A DNA stretch of 64,000 nucleotides from SAR86 cluster bacterium. Its GTDB lineage: Bacteria; Pseudomonadota; Gammaproteobacteria; Magnimaribacterales; AG-339-G14. A program made the position numbers and the translations under genes. Below, in pieces: positions 43,951 to 53,919 of this stretch. Every line of letters begins with the position of its first letter. Position 1 is the first letter of the stretch. The notes beneath the pieces are model-generated. The model was not told where the DNA came from. It did not search any database and saw only the letters and a program-made list of their open reading frames with translations. Location of the stretch: positions 1-64,000 of the forward strand of contig JAOIOC010000003.1 in assembly GCA_028140145.1 (NCBI GenBank), given 5' to 3'.

Positions 43951-45530
43951 TTAACTTCTGGTGGAGTTTCAAAAGTGTGATACGGAGCTGGCGATGCAAC
44001 AGTCCACTCCAATCCTTTGGCGCCTTCCCATACTTCAGAAGTAGCCTGTTTTCCAGCAAAAATACTCTTAAGAATAATAAATAAGAAGAGGAGTTGCGTT
44101 AAACCAAAAATGAACGCACCAATAGAAATCACCATATTAAAATCTGCAAATTGAAGAGCGTAATCAGGAATTCTTCTAGGCATACCTGCTAATCCAACAA
44201 AATGCATGGGGAAGAAAGTAATGTTAACCGAAATAAAAGACATCCAAAAATGAGTTTTCCCTAAAACTTCGTCGTACATGTTACCCGTCCATTTTGGTAG
44301 CCAATAATAAACACCAGCGATTATTCCAAAAATAGCTCCGGGAACTAAAACGTAATGAAAATGCGCAACAACGAAGTAAGTATCGTGGTACTGAAAGTCA
44401 GCTGGAGCTATTGCAAGCATCAACCCTGATAATCCACCAATAGTAAACAAAGCTACAAAAGCTATCGAAAAAAGCATCGGAGTTTCAAAAGAGATAGAAC
44501 CTTTGAACATAGTCGATAACCAATTGAATACTTTCACTCCTGTTGGGATTGCAATCAACATGGTTGTGTACATGAAGAAAAGTTCACCTGCGATTGGCAT
44601 TCCAACTGTAAACATGTGATGCGCCCAAACAATGAAAGAAAGGATAGCGATTGATGCTATTGCATAAACCATTGACGTGTATCCAAAAATTGGTTTTCTT
44701 GAGAAGGTTTCAATGATGTGCGATACGATTCCAAAAGCAGGCAAAATCATTATGTAAACCTCAGGGTGACCAAAGAACCAAAAGATATGTTGGAATAACA
44801 CTGGATCTCCACCACCGGCAGCGTTGAAGAAACTGGTTCCAAAATGGATATCCATGAGCATCATAGTTACAGCCCCTGCAAGAACTGGCATTACAGCAAT
44901 TAGAAGATAAGCAGTGATCAGCCAAGTCCAAGTAAACAATGGCATCTTCATGAAAGTCATTCCAGGTGCTCTCATGTTAAGAATTGTGGTTATGATATTT
45001 ATGGATCCCATAATGGAAGATGCTCCCATGATGTGAACTGCGAAAATGAAGAAAGTTACTGTTGGCGGTGCGTAAGTTGTAGATAAAGGTGCATAGAAAG
45101 TCCAACCAAAGTTAGGACCTCCGCCTTCCATGAAAAAGGTGGAGATTAAAATTCCAAAAGCCACTGGGAGAATCCAAAAACTTAAGTTATTCATTCTCGG
45201 TAAAGCCATATCTGGAGCACCGATTTGCATAGGAATAATCCAGTTAGCCAAACCAACGAAAGCTGGCATGACCGCTCCAAAAACCATAATCAGACCATGA
45301 TTAGTCAGCATTTGATTATAAAATTCTGGAGATACTATTTGGCTTCCAGGCTCAAATAGCTCAGCTCTGATAACCATTGCCATGGCACCACCTAAAAATA
45401 ACATCAAAAAGCTAAACCAAAGGTAAAGCGTACCGATGTCTTTATGGTTAGTAGTGTATAACCATCTGGTTATACCTTTTGCTGGGCCGTGATGATGATC
45501 ATCTGAATGCGAATCTATTACTGCGCTCAT
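43947..45530 (-). CDS. coxA: cytochrome c oxidase subunit I
   Basis: A 527-residue twelve-helix heme-copper oxidase subunit of the aa3 type (A family). TNHGLIMVF has the heme a His; WFFGHPEVYIMILPAFG near residue 250 has CuB His and the cross-linked Tyr; AHHMFTVG near 305 has two CuB His; HDTYFVVAHFHYV near 390 has the heme a3 and a His. It is the catalytic core that reduces oxygen and pumps protons. It starts 14 nt after coxB and is coupled to ctaG. Confidence 0.98.
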   Translation of the reverse strand: MSAVIDSHSDDHHHGPAKGITRWLYTTNHKDIGTLYLWFSFLMLFLGGAMAMVIRAELFEPGSQIVSPEFYNQMLTNHGLIMVFGAVMPAFVGLANWIIPMQIGAPDMALPRMNNLSFWILPVAFGILISTFFMEGGGPNFGWTFYAPLSTTYAPPTVTFFIFAVHIMGASSIMGSINIITTILNMRAPGMTFMKMPLFTWTWLITAYLLIAVMPVLAGAVTMMLMDIHFGTSFFNAAGGGDPVLFQHIFWFFGHPEVYIMILPAFGIVSHIIETFSRKPIFGYTSMVYAIASIAILSFIVWAHHMFTVGMPIAGELFFMYTTMLIAIPTGVKVFNWLSTMFKGSISFETPMLFSIAFVALFTIGGLSGLMLAIAPADFQYHDTYFVVAHFHYVLVPGAIFGIIAGVYYWLPKWTGNMYDEVLGKTHFWMSFISVNITFFPMHFVGLAGMPRRIPDYALQFADFNMVISIGAFIFGLTQLLFLFIILKSIFAGKQATSEVWEGAKGLEWTVASPAPYHTFETPPEVK

Positions 45531-45544
45531 AGTCCTTCCGTATA

Positions 45545-46681
45545 TTAAAGTTTGTTATTTTTATAATCCAAAATTTCTTTTGGAATTACGATTTCTCCGT
45601 CACCGCTAGCATCGTTACCCCACGCCTTCCTCGTATAGGTTATAACGGCTGCAATGTCGACTTCAGAAAGCTGTTCGGCGTATGACTGCATAGCAGCACC
45701 TTGAACACCTTCCATTAAAATTTCTATTTGTTTAGCTTTATCATTTAGCACAAGATCGCTTCCTGCTAATGCTGGAAATACAGGAGGTAATCCTTCTCCA
45801 TTGACTTGATGACAAGCTACACAATTGGTTTGGTAAACACCTTCTCCAATTTCATAAAGTTCTTCTGTTGACCAAAGCTTTTCAGTGAGAAGTGCTTGTT
45901 GAATTTTTGCTTCTTTCTTCTCATTTACCCAAAGTTCGTAATCTTCAGGTGATACTGCTTTAACAACAACTGGCATGTAACCGTGATATTGCCCACACAG
46001 CTCAGTGCATTGACCTCTGAAAATTCCTTCTTCATCAACTTGTGTCCAAGCTGTGTTTATAAACCCAGGGATTGCATCTTGCTTTACTGCAAAATCTGGA
46101 ACCCACCATGAGTGGATTACATCGTTAGCTGTGATTAAAAATCTGATTCTTTTATTTGTTGGTATGACTAAAGGCTCGTCAACTTCCAAAAGATAGTTAT
46201 CTGATTTGGGGGCAATGTTGTTTCTTTGATCTAAATCTGTGGATAGGTTACTGAAAAAACTTACTTCGTCTTCTAGGTACTCATACTGCCACTTCCATTG
46301 ATGCCCAGTGATTAAAATATTGATATCTCCTTCTGCATCATCGTATGCACGAATCATTGTAAAGGTTGCTGGAATGGCCATGACCGCCAAAATAACTGCA
46401 AATAATACGGTCCAAGTCATTTCTAGAACTGGATGGTCATCAAACTGAGCTGGTTTATCTCCCTCTTTTTTTCTAAAAGCAACTATGAGATAAACCATAA
46501 AGCCGAGCACTAATGCTCCAATGACCACGCATATCCAGAAAATAGTCATGTGCAGATCAAAAATTTCTCTGCTGAGGGCATTAACACCCGGAGTCATATT
46601 CACGTCTCCCCAGCCAGCAAAAAGCGGAAGAGATACGCAACAGGAAATTAATGCCGCAAAAATTCTTTTAATAAGTACCAT
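45545..46681 (-). CDS. coxB: cytochrome c oxidase subunit II with fused cytochrome c domain
   Basis: A 378-residue protein: signal peptide, two membrane helices, cupredoxin domain and a C-terminal cytochrome c domain. The CuA ligands are in VIHSWWVPDFAV (near residue 168) and CTELCGQYHGYM (near 206); the heme-binding site is CVACHQVNGEG (near 268) with a likely Met ligand in AAMQSYAEQ. It receives electrons from cytochrome c. It is the first gene of the oxidase operon; the fused heme is common in gammaproteobacteria. Confidence 0.96.
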   Translation of the reverse strand: MVLIKRIFAALISCCVSLPLFAGWGDVNMTPGVNALSREIFDLHMTIFWICVVIGALVLGFMVYLIVAFRKKEGDKPAQFDDHPVLEMTWTVLFAVILAVMAIPATFTMIRAYDDAEGDINILITGHQWKWQYEYLEDEVSFFSNLSTDLDQRNNIAPKSDNYLLEVDEPLVIPTNKRIRFLITANDVIHSWWVPDFAVKQDAIPGFINTAWTQVDEEGIFRGQCTELCGQYHGYMPVVVKAVSPEDYELWVNEKKEAKIQQALLTEKLWSTEELYEIGEGVYQTNCVACHQVNGEGLPPVFPALAGSDLVLNDKAKQIEILMEGVQGAAMQSYAEQLSEVDIAAVITYTRKAWGNDASGDGEIVIPKEILDYKNNKL

Positions 46682-46738
46682 TTAGTAATCTTTCATTAAG
46701 GTAGGCTGCGTAATTTTACTTCAAAAGTATGTGGAAAA

Positions 46739-47575
46739 CTAACGCAAAGCCAATAAATTATTGGTCTTTGGAAGTTTTCCTGTCCAAGTTTTAAATGAAG
46801 CAGCTCCCTGTTCAACGAGCATCCCCCATCCGTCTGATACTGATTGAGCTCCATTGTTTTTAGCATCAATCATAAATTGGGTATCGGTCTGAGAGTAAGC
46901 TAAATCATAGGCTAGAGCGCAATTACTATACAAAGATGGATCTATCGGTAAACTCTCATTTTCAAGGGTGGACATTGAGGTTGCGTTGATAATAAGGTCA
47001 AAAGAATGAAATTCATCCTGAATTGAATTAAAACTCGATGCTATAAGATTAGAATTTTTCCCTGAAGACTGTCTGTATAAGGATAAATCTTTAACTAGTT
47101 CTTGAGCTTTTTCAAGCGTCCTGTTCGTTATGCAAATGGTTTTGGGATTAAGATCCTGTAGACCAAAAGCAGCTCCTTTGGCTGCTCCGCCGGCTCCAAG
47201 GATTAAAATCTCCTTGCCGTAAAGATCAAATCCTAAATTTTGATTAATATCCTTTGCTAAGCCAATACAATCTGTATTATCTCCGACAATAATATCTCCC
47301 TTCTTATATAAATTATTAGAAGCGCCTATCATTTGCGCTTTTGTTGAAGAATCATTTGAAAATTTCAAAGCTAATTTTTTAAAAGGCAATGTGACGCTTA
47401 ATCCAACACCAGATTTAAAAAAATCTTTAACAAAATTTTCGAAGTCTTCCTCATCAACTAAATATTTTCCAAATGAGATTTTAATTTTTTGCTGATCAGC
47501 AAAGTGGTGATGGATCTCTGGGGATCTACTATGTCTAATGGGATTACCAACTACTCCAAATTTTAAATTCTTCAT
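46739..47575 (-). CDS. aroE: shikimate dehydrogenase
   Basis: A 278-residue protein with NADP-binding Rossmann fold. GNPIRHSRSPEIHHHF at the N-terminus binds shikimate, LPFKKLALKFS has the catalytic Lys, GAGGAAKGAAFGL near 125 and NRTLEKA bind NADP, and GWGMLVEQGAASF closes the C-terminus. The ATG at 47575 overlaps the tsaC stop by 4 nt (ATGA), so I prefer it to the GTG at 47587. hemF, usually next to it in related genomes, is absent here. Confidence 0.94.
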   Translation of the reverse strand: MKNLKFGVVGNPIRHSRSPEIHHHFADQQKIKISFGKYLVDEEDFENFVKDFFKSGVGLSVTLPFKKLALKFSNDSSTKAQMIGASNNLYKKGDIIVGDNTDCIGLAKDINQNLGFDLYGKEILILGAGGAAKGAAFGLQDLNPKTICITNRTLEKAQELVKDLSLYRQSSGKNSNLIASSFNSIQDEFHSFDLIINATSMSTLENESLPIDPSLYSNCALAYDLAYSQTDTQFMIDAKNNGAQSVSDGWGMLVEQGAASFKTWTGKLPKTNNLLALR

Positions 47576-48075
47576 TTTCTTATCCACTCCCCAGTTTCTA
47601 GATTTTGTATTGGAGTAGCGCCTCCAAAATTGCCTATCTCTCCCTTAATGAGCGTTACCTCATTTCCAAAAATCTTTGTTACTTCGTCTGCTGACATAGC
47701 AGGTGGGTCGTCAGAAATATTTGCTGATGTGCTAGTCAGCACTTTGCCAATTTTTTTTGTCAGTTTTATCACTTCAGGATGAGAACTATGACGGAGGGCA
47801 ACCAAATCAGAATTTCCTTTAATCCATTCTGGGACATTTTCATTTGCTCTAACAAGCCAGGTGTGAGGGCCAGGCCATGGCTTTTTAAGTTTTTCTATAT
47901 CTTGTTTATCAAGGTGATTTATATATTTTTCAAAATGCCCAAAAACTCCACTTATTAGTATTAAGCCTTTGTCTATTGATCTTTTTTTTAACTCGCAAAG
48001 TTTAAAGACATCCTTTTTTGAGTCAGGATCACACCCTAGCCCATAAACTCCCTCGCATGGATAGGCATAGATCAT
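47572..48075 (-). CDS. tsaC: threonylcarbamoyl-AMP synthase (TsaC/Sua5-YciO)
   Basis: A 167-residue protein that makes threonylcarbamoyl-AMP for the t6A37 modification of tRNA. YPCEGVYGLGCDP (residues 5-17), KGLILISG near 37, PGPHTWLVRA near 65 and LTSTSANISDDP near 110 are conserved. The ATG leaves only four residues before YPCE, about 15 fewer than usual; an in-frame stop 12 nt upstream (the purE stop) prevents any longer start. It shares the order purE-tsaC-aroE with related genomes. Confidence 0.9.
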   Translation of the reverse strand: MIYAYPCEGVYGLGCDPDSKKDVFKLCELKKRSIDKGLILISGVFGHFEKYINHLDKQDIEKLKKPWPGPHTWLVRANENVPEWIKGNSDLVALRHSSHPEVIKLTKKIGKVLTSTSANISDDPPAMSADEVTKIFGNEVTLIKGEIGNFGGATPIQNLETGEWIRK

Positions 48076-48087
48076 TTTAAGATTGCT

Positions 48088-48564
48088 TTATTGATCCTCT
48101 AATAAGATTCTTTTTTGTTCTTCTCTTTGATCAGCTATTTTTTTAGCCAACTCCTTATCTCCGGTTCCTAGCATTTGGGCAGCTAAATGGCCTGCGTTTA
48201 CTGCTCCTGCCTTTCCTATGGCTACAGTTGCAACTGGAACTCCTCTAGGCATTTGAACGGTTGAGAAAAGAGCATCCAAGCCATTTAAAGGTCCGCCATC
48301 CCCTGGAATTCCAATGACAGGTAGAGTCGTATGAGCAGCAATATTTCCTGATAGATGTGCTGCCAACCCAGCAATTCCTACGAAAACTTTGGTGCCGTCC
48401 TTGATGGTATTTTCTATAAACTCTTTAAGGGCCTCCGGAGTTCTGTGAGCGCTCAATACTTTAATCACTGAACCAATTCCATAACCATCCAATACTTCTT
48501 TTGTTGCTTCTGCCAAAGCCATATCAGACTTTGATCCCATCACAATTGCTACGCTATTAGTCAT
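48088..48564 (-). CDS. purE: N5-carboxyaminoimidazole ribonucleotide mutase
   Basis: A 158-residue class I PurE. VAIVMGSKSDMALAE at the start, VLSAHRTPEALKEF near 38, and GGPLNGLDALFSTVQMPRGVPVATVAIG near 90 are the substrate-binding blocks. It acts in de novo purine synthesis together with PurK, which is not adjacent here. It is divergent from def, with a TATAAT box in the short gap. Confidence 0.95.
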   Translation of the reverse strand: MTNSVAIVMGSKSDMALAEATKEVLDGYGIGSVIKVLSAHRTPEALKEFIENTIKDGTKVFVGIAGLAAHLSGNIAAHTTLPVIGIPGDGGPLNGLDALFSTVQMPRGVPVATVAIGKAGAVNAGHLAAQMLGTGDKELAKKIADQREEQKRILLEDQ

Positions 48565-48578
48565 AATTTCTAAGATAT

Positions 48579-48607
48579 TTAGTTTTTGTTAATTACCCAC
48601 ATATAAT
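48579..48607 (+). promoter_or_regulatory. putative promoter of def-fmt
   Basis: A perfect TATAAT at 48602-48607 lies 23 nt before the def ATG. The hexamer 17 nt upstream (TTAGTT, 48579-48584) is a poor -35. The AT-rich context makes chance matches possible. Confidence 0.35.
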
Positions 48608-48630
48608 ATATGTAAAGTAAATTTATAAAA

Positions 48631-49146
48631 ATGAAATTATTGAAGATTTTAGAATTTCCTGATCCTAGACTCAGAACAAAAGCAAAGCCTGTAAAGGAAG
48701 TTACTAATGTCCATAGAGAACTAATCGACAACATGATTCACACCATGTACGAAAGCAAGGGTATTGGTCTTGCTGCTACACAAGTGGATTTTCATGAAAG
48801 GATCTTGGTTATTGATATAAGCGAAGAAAGAGATGATCCTCAAGTATTTATCAATCCTGAGGTAGAAATTCTCAATAAAGATGAAAAGTCCGGCTATGAG
48901 GAAGGTTGCTTATCTGTACCGGGCTTTTATGAAGAAATAATTAGACCTGAAAAAATCAAAGTCACCTACTTGGATAGAGATGGCAAGAAGCAAACTCTTA
49001 TGCCTGAAGGTTTACTAGCTGTTGTCATCCAGCATGAAATGGATCATTTAGAGGGAATCCTCATGGTTGACTACATATCAAACATTAAAAGACAAAGAAT
49101 AAAACAAAAACTCCAGAAATCTGCTAAAGAAAAATTAGCCTCCTGA
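48631..49146 (+). CDS. def: peptide deformylase
   Basis: A 171-residue metalloprotease that removes the N-formyl group from new proteins. The three motifs are all present: [10 protein letters not shown] near residue 46, EGCLSVPG near 91 with the metal Cys, and [11 protein letters not shown] near 134 with two His and the catalytic Glu. It is followed by fmt after 3 nt, the usual pairing. Confidence 0.97.
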   Translation: MKLLKILEFPDPRLRTKAKPVKEVTNVHRELIDNMIHTMYESKGIGLAATQVDFHERILVIDISEERDDPQVFINPEVEILNKDEKSGYEEGCLSVPGFYEEIIRPEKIKVTYLDRDGKKQTLMPEGLLAVVIQHEMDHLEGILMVDYISNIKRQRIKQKLQKSAKEKLAS

Positions 49147-49149
49147 TAA

Positions 49150-50085
49150 ATGAAAATAGCTTTTGCTGGAACTCCAGAAATTGCCGCTACAATTCTTCAA
49201 TCTATTATTGATAAAAAAGATCATCAAGTTGTATGCGTTATAACGTCAGTTGATAAACCTTCAGGCAGAGGCAGAAAATTAAAGCCTTCGCCAGTAAAAA
49301 AAATTTCCTTAGAGAATAACTTAACTTTGATGCAGCCTGATTCACCTAAATCTGAGGAATTTATCGATGAGTTTAAAAATTATCAATGCGATGTTCTTTT
49401 AGTGGTGGCTTATGGTCATATTTTGACAGAGGAATTATTGGAAACACCTCAGTACGGCAGCGTAAATATCCATGCATCTCTTTTACCAAAATACAGGGGA
49501 GCTGCTCCAATACAAAGAGCTATTCTGAATGGTGATAAAAAAAGTGGACTGACTTTTATGAAGATGACGAAAGGACTTGATTCGGGACCTATGTCTAAAC
49601 GGTTTGAAATTAAGATAGAAAAAGACGACACCACTGCTGATTTAACATCGAAGATGGCTTCTTTAGCGGCAAAAGAAGTTAATAAATTTTGTTCTGATTG
49701 GCCAAATTTAATTGATAGTTTGGAAGAACAAAATGAAACAGATGCGTCTTATTGTCCGAAGATTACAAGAAATGATGCGGTGATTGAATGGTCTGATAAG
49801 GCCAAAAAAATCAGTAAGACTATTAACGCAATGTACCCTAACCCAATAATATCTATCGACATTAACGGTATAGGGATTAACCTCTGCAAATCAAAGGTCA
49901 ATAAAAAGTTAATTGGCGACCCTGGAGAAATTATTGAATTTAATAAAAATATTCTTGCGATAGGTTGTGGAGATTTTGCAGTGGAAGTTACTGAACTTTG
50001 TAGGACAGGAAAAAATAAACTTTCCATTAAAGATTTTTATAATGGGGCTCAAAAACTTTTGAAAGAAGGCGATATTATTTCTTGA
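49150..50085 (+). CDS. fmt: methionyl-tRNA formyltransferase
   Basis: A 311-residue enzyme that formylates initiator Met-tRNA. HASLLPKYRGAAPIQRAIL near residue 108 contains the catalytic His and the folate-binding loop; GLTFMKMTKGLDSGPM near 138 is also conserved. The C-terminal tRNA-binding domain is complete. In related genomes rsmB lies between fmt and trkA; here trkA follows directly after 48 nt. Confidence 0.96.
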   Translation: MKIAFAGTPEIAATILQSIIDKKDHQVVCVITSVDKPSGRGRKLKPSPVKKISLENNLTLMQPDSPKSEEFIDEFKNYQCDVLLVVAYGHILTEELLETPQYGSVNIHASLLPKYRGAAPIQRAILNGDKKSGLTFMKMTKGLDSGPMSKRFEIKIEKDDTTADLTSKMASLAAKEVNKFCSDWPNLIDSLEEQNETDASYCPKITRNDAVIEWSDKAKKISKTINAMYPNPIISIDINGIGINLCKSKVNKKLIGDPGEIIEFNKNILAIGCGDFAVEVTELCRTGKNKLSIKDFYNGAQKLLKEGDIIS

Positions 50086-50133
50086 ATATTAGGTGTATAA
50101 ATATCAATAAAGTTATAGTTAGAAAGAAATAAA

Positions 50134-51492
50134 TTGGAAATTTTAATTCTCGGAGCTGGCCAAGTTGGCACTGAATTATCTGAGCTCCTTACAAATGATG
50201 GTCATAACATTACCATTGTTGATACAGATGCTGATCGACTTCAAAAAGCCTCCTCTCACATAGACTTAAAAACTGTGGAGGGCAATGCTTCCTATCCTAA
50301 AGTTTTAGAGCAAGCCGATATTAAAAATATAGATGTTGCTGTTGCGATGATGGAATCTGATGAGGTGAATATTATTGCCTGTCAGATGATAAAACTCCTC
50401 AATAAGGATACGAAAACAATGGCAAGAATTCGTACCTACGAATATTTAAAAGGTAAGGGGAAACAAATCGTCGAGGGAGAACAAGGTATAGACGTCATTA
50501 TTAGCCCGGAAGAATTGATAACTGCGCAAATTTGTAGGCTTATTGAAAATCCTGGAGCTACTCAGATTATGGATTTTGCCAACGGTAAGGTATCCATGGT
50601 TTCAGTGAAAGCTAAAGAAGGCGCCCCAATAACAGGTCACAAAGTAGCAGAGCTTAGACAGCATATTCCCAAGGTTGATACTAGAATTGCAGCAATTTAT
50701 AGAGAGGACAAAGTTATAGCTCCAAAAGGAGATGACATAGTTGAAACAGGAGACGAGGTGTTCTTCATAACAGAATCAAGAGATATAAAGAAAGTTATAT
50801 CTGAGCTTCGAATGAAAGAAATAGCTTCGAAAACAATCATGATTGCTGGAGGAGGAAGAATAGGAAGAAGACTTGCAGAATCTTTGGAAGGAAAATTTGA
50901 TCTTAAGATAATTGAACTCAATAAAGATAGGTGCATTTATTTGTCAGAAAAACTAGGTTCCTCTTTAGTTTTGAATGGCGATTCATCAGATAGTGCTCTT
51001 CTAGAGGAGGAAAATATTGAAAAAACTGATTTCTTTTGCTCTGTTACTAATGATGATGAAGCGAATGTGATGTCTTCTATGTTGGCTAAAAAGATGGGTG
51101 CTAAAAAATCACTATCCTTGGTTAATAAAAATGCATACTTAGATCTAATATCGAAGGAACAAATAGATATCACCATTAATCCCTCAGAAATAACGATCGG
51201 ATCGATTTTAGAAAATTTGTCTGATGAATCGCAATTGAAAACATATTCTTTTAAAAGAAAAGGCGAAGCAGTTGAGCTAATTGCAACATCAAGAAATGGC
51301 TACCCAGGAGTTGTAGGAAAACAAATTGATCAGATAGAACTTCCTAAAGGATGTGTAATTGGGGCTATTTTCTCTGAAAATGCAATCAAAATCGCTCATC
51401 ATGATACTAAAATCAATGAAAACGATCATCTGATTACTTTTATAGCTGATAAAAAGAATCTTGAAGAAGTAACAGACATAATTTGTTCATAA
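50134..51492 (+). CDS. trkA: Trk potassium uptake regulatory protein TrkA
   Basis: A 452-residue cytoplasmic protein with two RCK units. Each has an NAD-binding Rossmann motif (LILGAGQVGTELSELL at the start; MIAGGGRIGRRLAESL near 235) followed by a TrkA-C domain. It gates TrkH in response to NAD(H)/ATP. The start codon is TTG, with no ATG nearby that keeps the first Rossmann strand. trkH begins 10 nt after its stop. Confidence 0.95.
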   Translation: MEILILGAGQVGTELSELLTNDGHNITIVDTDADRLQKASSHIDLKTVEGNASYPKVLEQADIKNIDVAVAMMESDEVNIIACQMIKLLNKDTKTMARIRTYEYLKGKGKQIVEGEQGIDVIISPEELITAQICRLIENPGATQIMDFANGKVSMVSVKAKEGAPITGHKVAELRQHIPKVDTRIAAIYREDKVIAPKGDDIVETGDEVFFITESRDIKKVISELRMKEIASKTIMIAGGGRIGRRLAESLEGKFDLKIIELNKDRCIYLSEKLGSSLVLNGDSSDSALLEEENIEKTDFFCSVTNDDEANVMSSMLAKKMGAKKSLSLVNKNAYLDLISKEQIDITINPSEITIGSILENLSDESQLKTYSFKRKGEAVELIATSRNGYPGVVGKQIDQIELPKGCVIGAIFSENAIKIAHHDTKINENDHLITFIADKKNLEEVTDIICS

Positions 51493-51502
51493 ATAGAATT
51501 TA

Positions 51503-52954
51503 ATGAAAGTTAGACCCATTTTAAACCTTTTAGGCATAGGTTTAGTGTATTTTTCGTTTTTTCAGCTGCTTCCAATAGCGATATCCTTCATTTACGAAGA
51601 AAATAATTTCACTGATTATTCTGGAGCCTTTTTTATAACTCTTATTACAGGAATAGCGTTTTGGGTAGCTACTTATAAAGAAAAACAAGAAACAATTCGA
51701 ATAAAAGAAGGATTCATCCTAACTGTTGCCTTTTGGGTCTTATTCACCGTTTTTGCATCTTTACCTTTCCTTTTGAGCTCAACACACGATTTCTCTATCG
51801 TAGATGCCTATTTTGAAACAACATCAGCCCTTACAACCACTGGATCTACAATATTGGTTGGCCTGGAATCGTATAGTAAGTCCTTACTATTCTATAGAGC
51901 CCTATTACAATGGCTTGGGGGAATGGGAATAATTGTATTAGCAGTTGCAATCTTTCCACTTCTGGGAGTTGGAGGTATGCAATTATATAAAAATGAGGGC
52001 TCTGGGGTGATGGGAGACAATAAATTGAGGCCCAAAATTGCGGAAACAGCTAAATCCTTGTGGTTTATATACCTAATTTTGACTCTAAGCTGTTGTTTTT
52101 GTTACTTTTTTTCAGGTATGAACCTCTTTGATGCTGTGACTCACTCATTTACAACGGTAGCCATTGGTGGATTTTCAAATTATGACGAAAGTTTTGCCTA
52201 CTTTGATAGCAATGCAATCTACTTAGTCTCTATAATATTTATGTTTCTTTCTGGTGCCAATTTTTCCCTTCATTTCCTTGCCTATACAAAGTTAAACCCT
52301 AAGTATTACTTTCAAGATTCAGAATTTAAGTTTTATGGCACCGTTATTCTTTCTGCTTTTCTTTTAATAACTGTTGCAATGATTTTTTACGGATCAGCTA
52401 ATAACTTTGACTTAATTGTTACTACCGCTTTTCAAACAGTTTCTTTTGCAACCACAACAGGTTACGTAAATTCAGATTACTATCTATGGCCTTCTTTTAT
52501 TCCTTTTATGCTTTTGATGCTAGGAGCAATCGGAGCTTGTGCTGGCTCTACGGGAGGCGGCATAAAGATGATTAGAGTTTTAGTTCTCTACAAACAAGGT
52601 GGAAGAGAACTTAAAAAATTGACCCATCCACAATCGGTTGTTCCAGTAAAAATTGGTGGGAAAATTCTTCAGCCAGAAATCGCGGAATCGGTTTGGGGTT
52701 TCTTTTCTGTGTACATGTTGGCGTATGTTTTTCTTACAACGTTTATGCTCTTGTACGGCTCAGATTTCATTACTGCATTTTCTGCAGTTGGTGCATCAAT
52801 TAATAATTTAGGTCCTGGACTGGGCGATGTTTCTCAAAACTATAGCTCTTTGAATGATATCTCTAAAATAACTTTATCATTTTCTATGATACTAGGAAGA
52901 TTAGAAATTTATACGCTTCTTGTCTTACTAACTCCCTTCTTTTGGAAAAGTTAA
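51503..52954 (+). CDS. trkH: Trk potassium transporter membrane subunit TrkH
   Basis: A 483-residue membrane protein with four MPM pore units. TSALTTTGSTILVGLES near residue 108 and similar TVAIGGFSN, TVSFATTTGYVNSD and SAVGASINNLGPGLGD repeats form the selectivity filter. It transports K+ with TrkA as gate. It is convergent with the acyltransferase gene. Confidence 0.95.
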   Translation: MKVRPILNLLGIGLVYFSFFQLLPIAISFIYEENNFTDYSGAFFITLITGIAFWVATYKEKQETIRIKEGFILTVAFWVLFTVFASLPFLLSSTHDFSIVDAYFETTSALTTTGSTILVGLESYSKSLLFYRALLQWLGGMGIIVLAVAIFPLLGVGGMQLYKNEGSGVMGDNKLRPKIAETAKSLWFIYLILTLSCCFCYFFSGMNLFDAVTHSFTTVAIGGFSNYDESFAYFDSNAIYLVSIIFMFLSGANFSLHFLAYTKLNPKYYFQDSEFKFYGTVILSAFLLITVAMIFYGSANNFDLIVTTAFQTVSFATTTGYVNSDYYLWPSFIPFMLLMLGAIGACAGSTGGGIKMIRVLVLYKQGGRELKKLTHPQSVVPVKIGGKILQPEIAESVWGFFSVYMLAYVFLTTFMLLYGSDFITAFSAVGASINNLGPGLGDVSQNYSSLNDISKITLSFSMILGRLEIYTLLVLLTPFFWKS

Positions 52955-52972
52955 GTAAGTACTTACTATCAT

Positions 52973-53836
52973 TCAAACGTAATCAATGTATCCCTTAAAT
53001 CTTTTATACTCCCATGCATATTGTTCAGGAGAAGCAAGAATATCGTCTTCCAGAACTTTATTCATTGACTCAAGGGACTTAGTTAGATCATCGGAAAAAA
53101 ATTTCTCCCCTACTTCTCTTATATTGATTTGATATCCATCTTTGCCAAGCGTACAACTGCAATAAATTACATTACAGTTAGTCCTTTTAGCGATATTTGA
53201 AATCAAAGAATTGGTGAAGCAAGCTTTGCCAAAAAAATTAGCCGTATGTCGATTTTTGTTTTTCGGGACCTGATCGACTGCCATTGCTATCGTTCCTTTG
53301 TTGTTGATGTGTTCGAGCAAAAGTTTGGTACTTTTAAAGCCTATCCCAACCATCCTTGCTCCGTAATTTTGTCTTCCACTTTTTACAAGATTATTAATAA
53401 TTTTATTTTTTACTTTTGTAAACGGAATAATAAGATTTTCTGATTTTGATGACATCCATGAAATTAATAATTCCATATTGCCAATATGGCTTGAGATGAT
53501 TATCAAGCCTTTGTCTTCACCTAATAATGAATCAAATTTACTTTCATTATTAACTCTAGAAATCAGAGGGTATATTTTTCTAGAGAAATCCCTTGAATTT
53601 GACCAAACATAAATAGCTTCGATTAAAGATAAAGATGTTTGTCTGACGCTACGTCTAGATAAATCCTCAATCTCTTCTTTAGTTTTGCTTTTAAAGACAT
53701 GTTTGAGATTAGTTGAGCTAGTTTTAAGGCTTTTAGAGTTAGAAAAAACCATCAAAAAGCCTAAAATCCATCCAAAAGCTTGAAAAGCTCTAAAAGGGAC
53801 AATTTTAGCCAAAAAAAACAGTATTTTTATGAACAT
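52973..53836 (-). CDS. lipid A biosynthesis lauroyl/myristoyl acyltransferase-like (LpxL/HtrB family)
   Basis: A 287-residue protein. The catalytic HX4E is in SSHIGNMELL near residue 115; the conserved C-terminal pattern appears as YAWEYKRFKGY. One N-terminal membrane helix is present. It adds a secondary acyl chain to lipid A in the inner membrane. In related genomes an htrB-like gene occurs near glyQ-glyS, as here. It is divergent from the GlyRS gene with an 83-nt gap. The exact acyl chain and member (LpxL or LpxM) cannot be read. Confidence 0.88.
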   Translation of the reverse strand: MFIKILFFLAKIVPFRAFQAFGWILGFLMVFSNSKSLKTSSTNLKHVFKSKTKEEIEDLSRRSVRQTSLSLIEAIYVWSNSRDFSRKIYPLISRVNNESKFDSLLGEDKGLIIISSHIGNMELLISWMSSKSENLIIPFTKVKNKIINNLVKSGRQNYGARMVGIGFKSTKLLLEHINNKGTIAMAVDQVPKNKNRHTANFFGKACFTNSLISNIAKRTNCNVIYCSCTLGKDGYQINIREVGEKFFSDDLTKSLESMNKVLEDDILASPEQYAWEYKRFKGYIDYV

Positions 53837-53919
53837 TTCAGTCCATTATATTCAACATTCAAGTAGAATTAGTAAGAAATCAGTCTATTTTATTGAATCT
53901 AATCCAAATCATCGTATAA

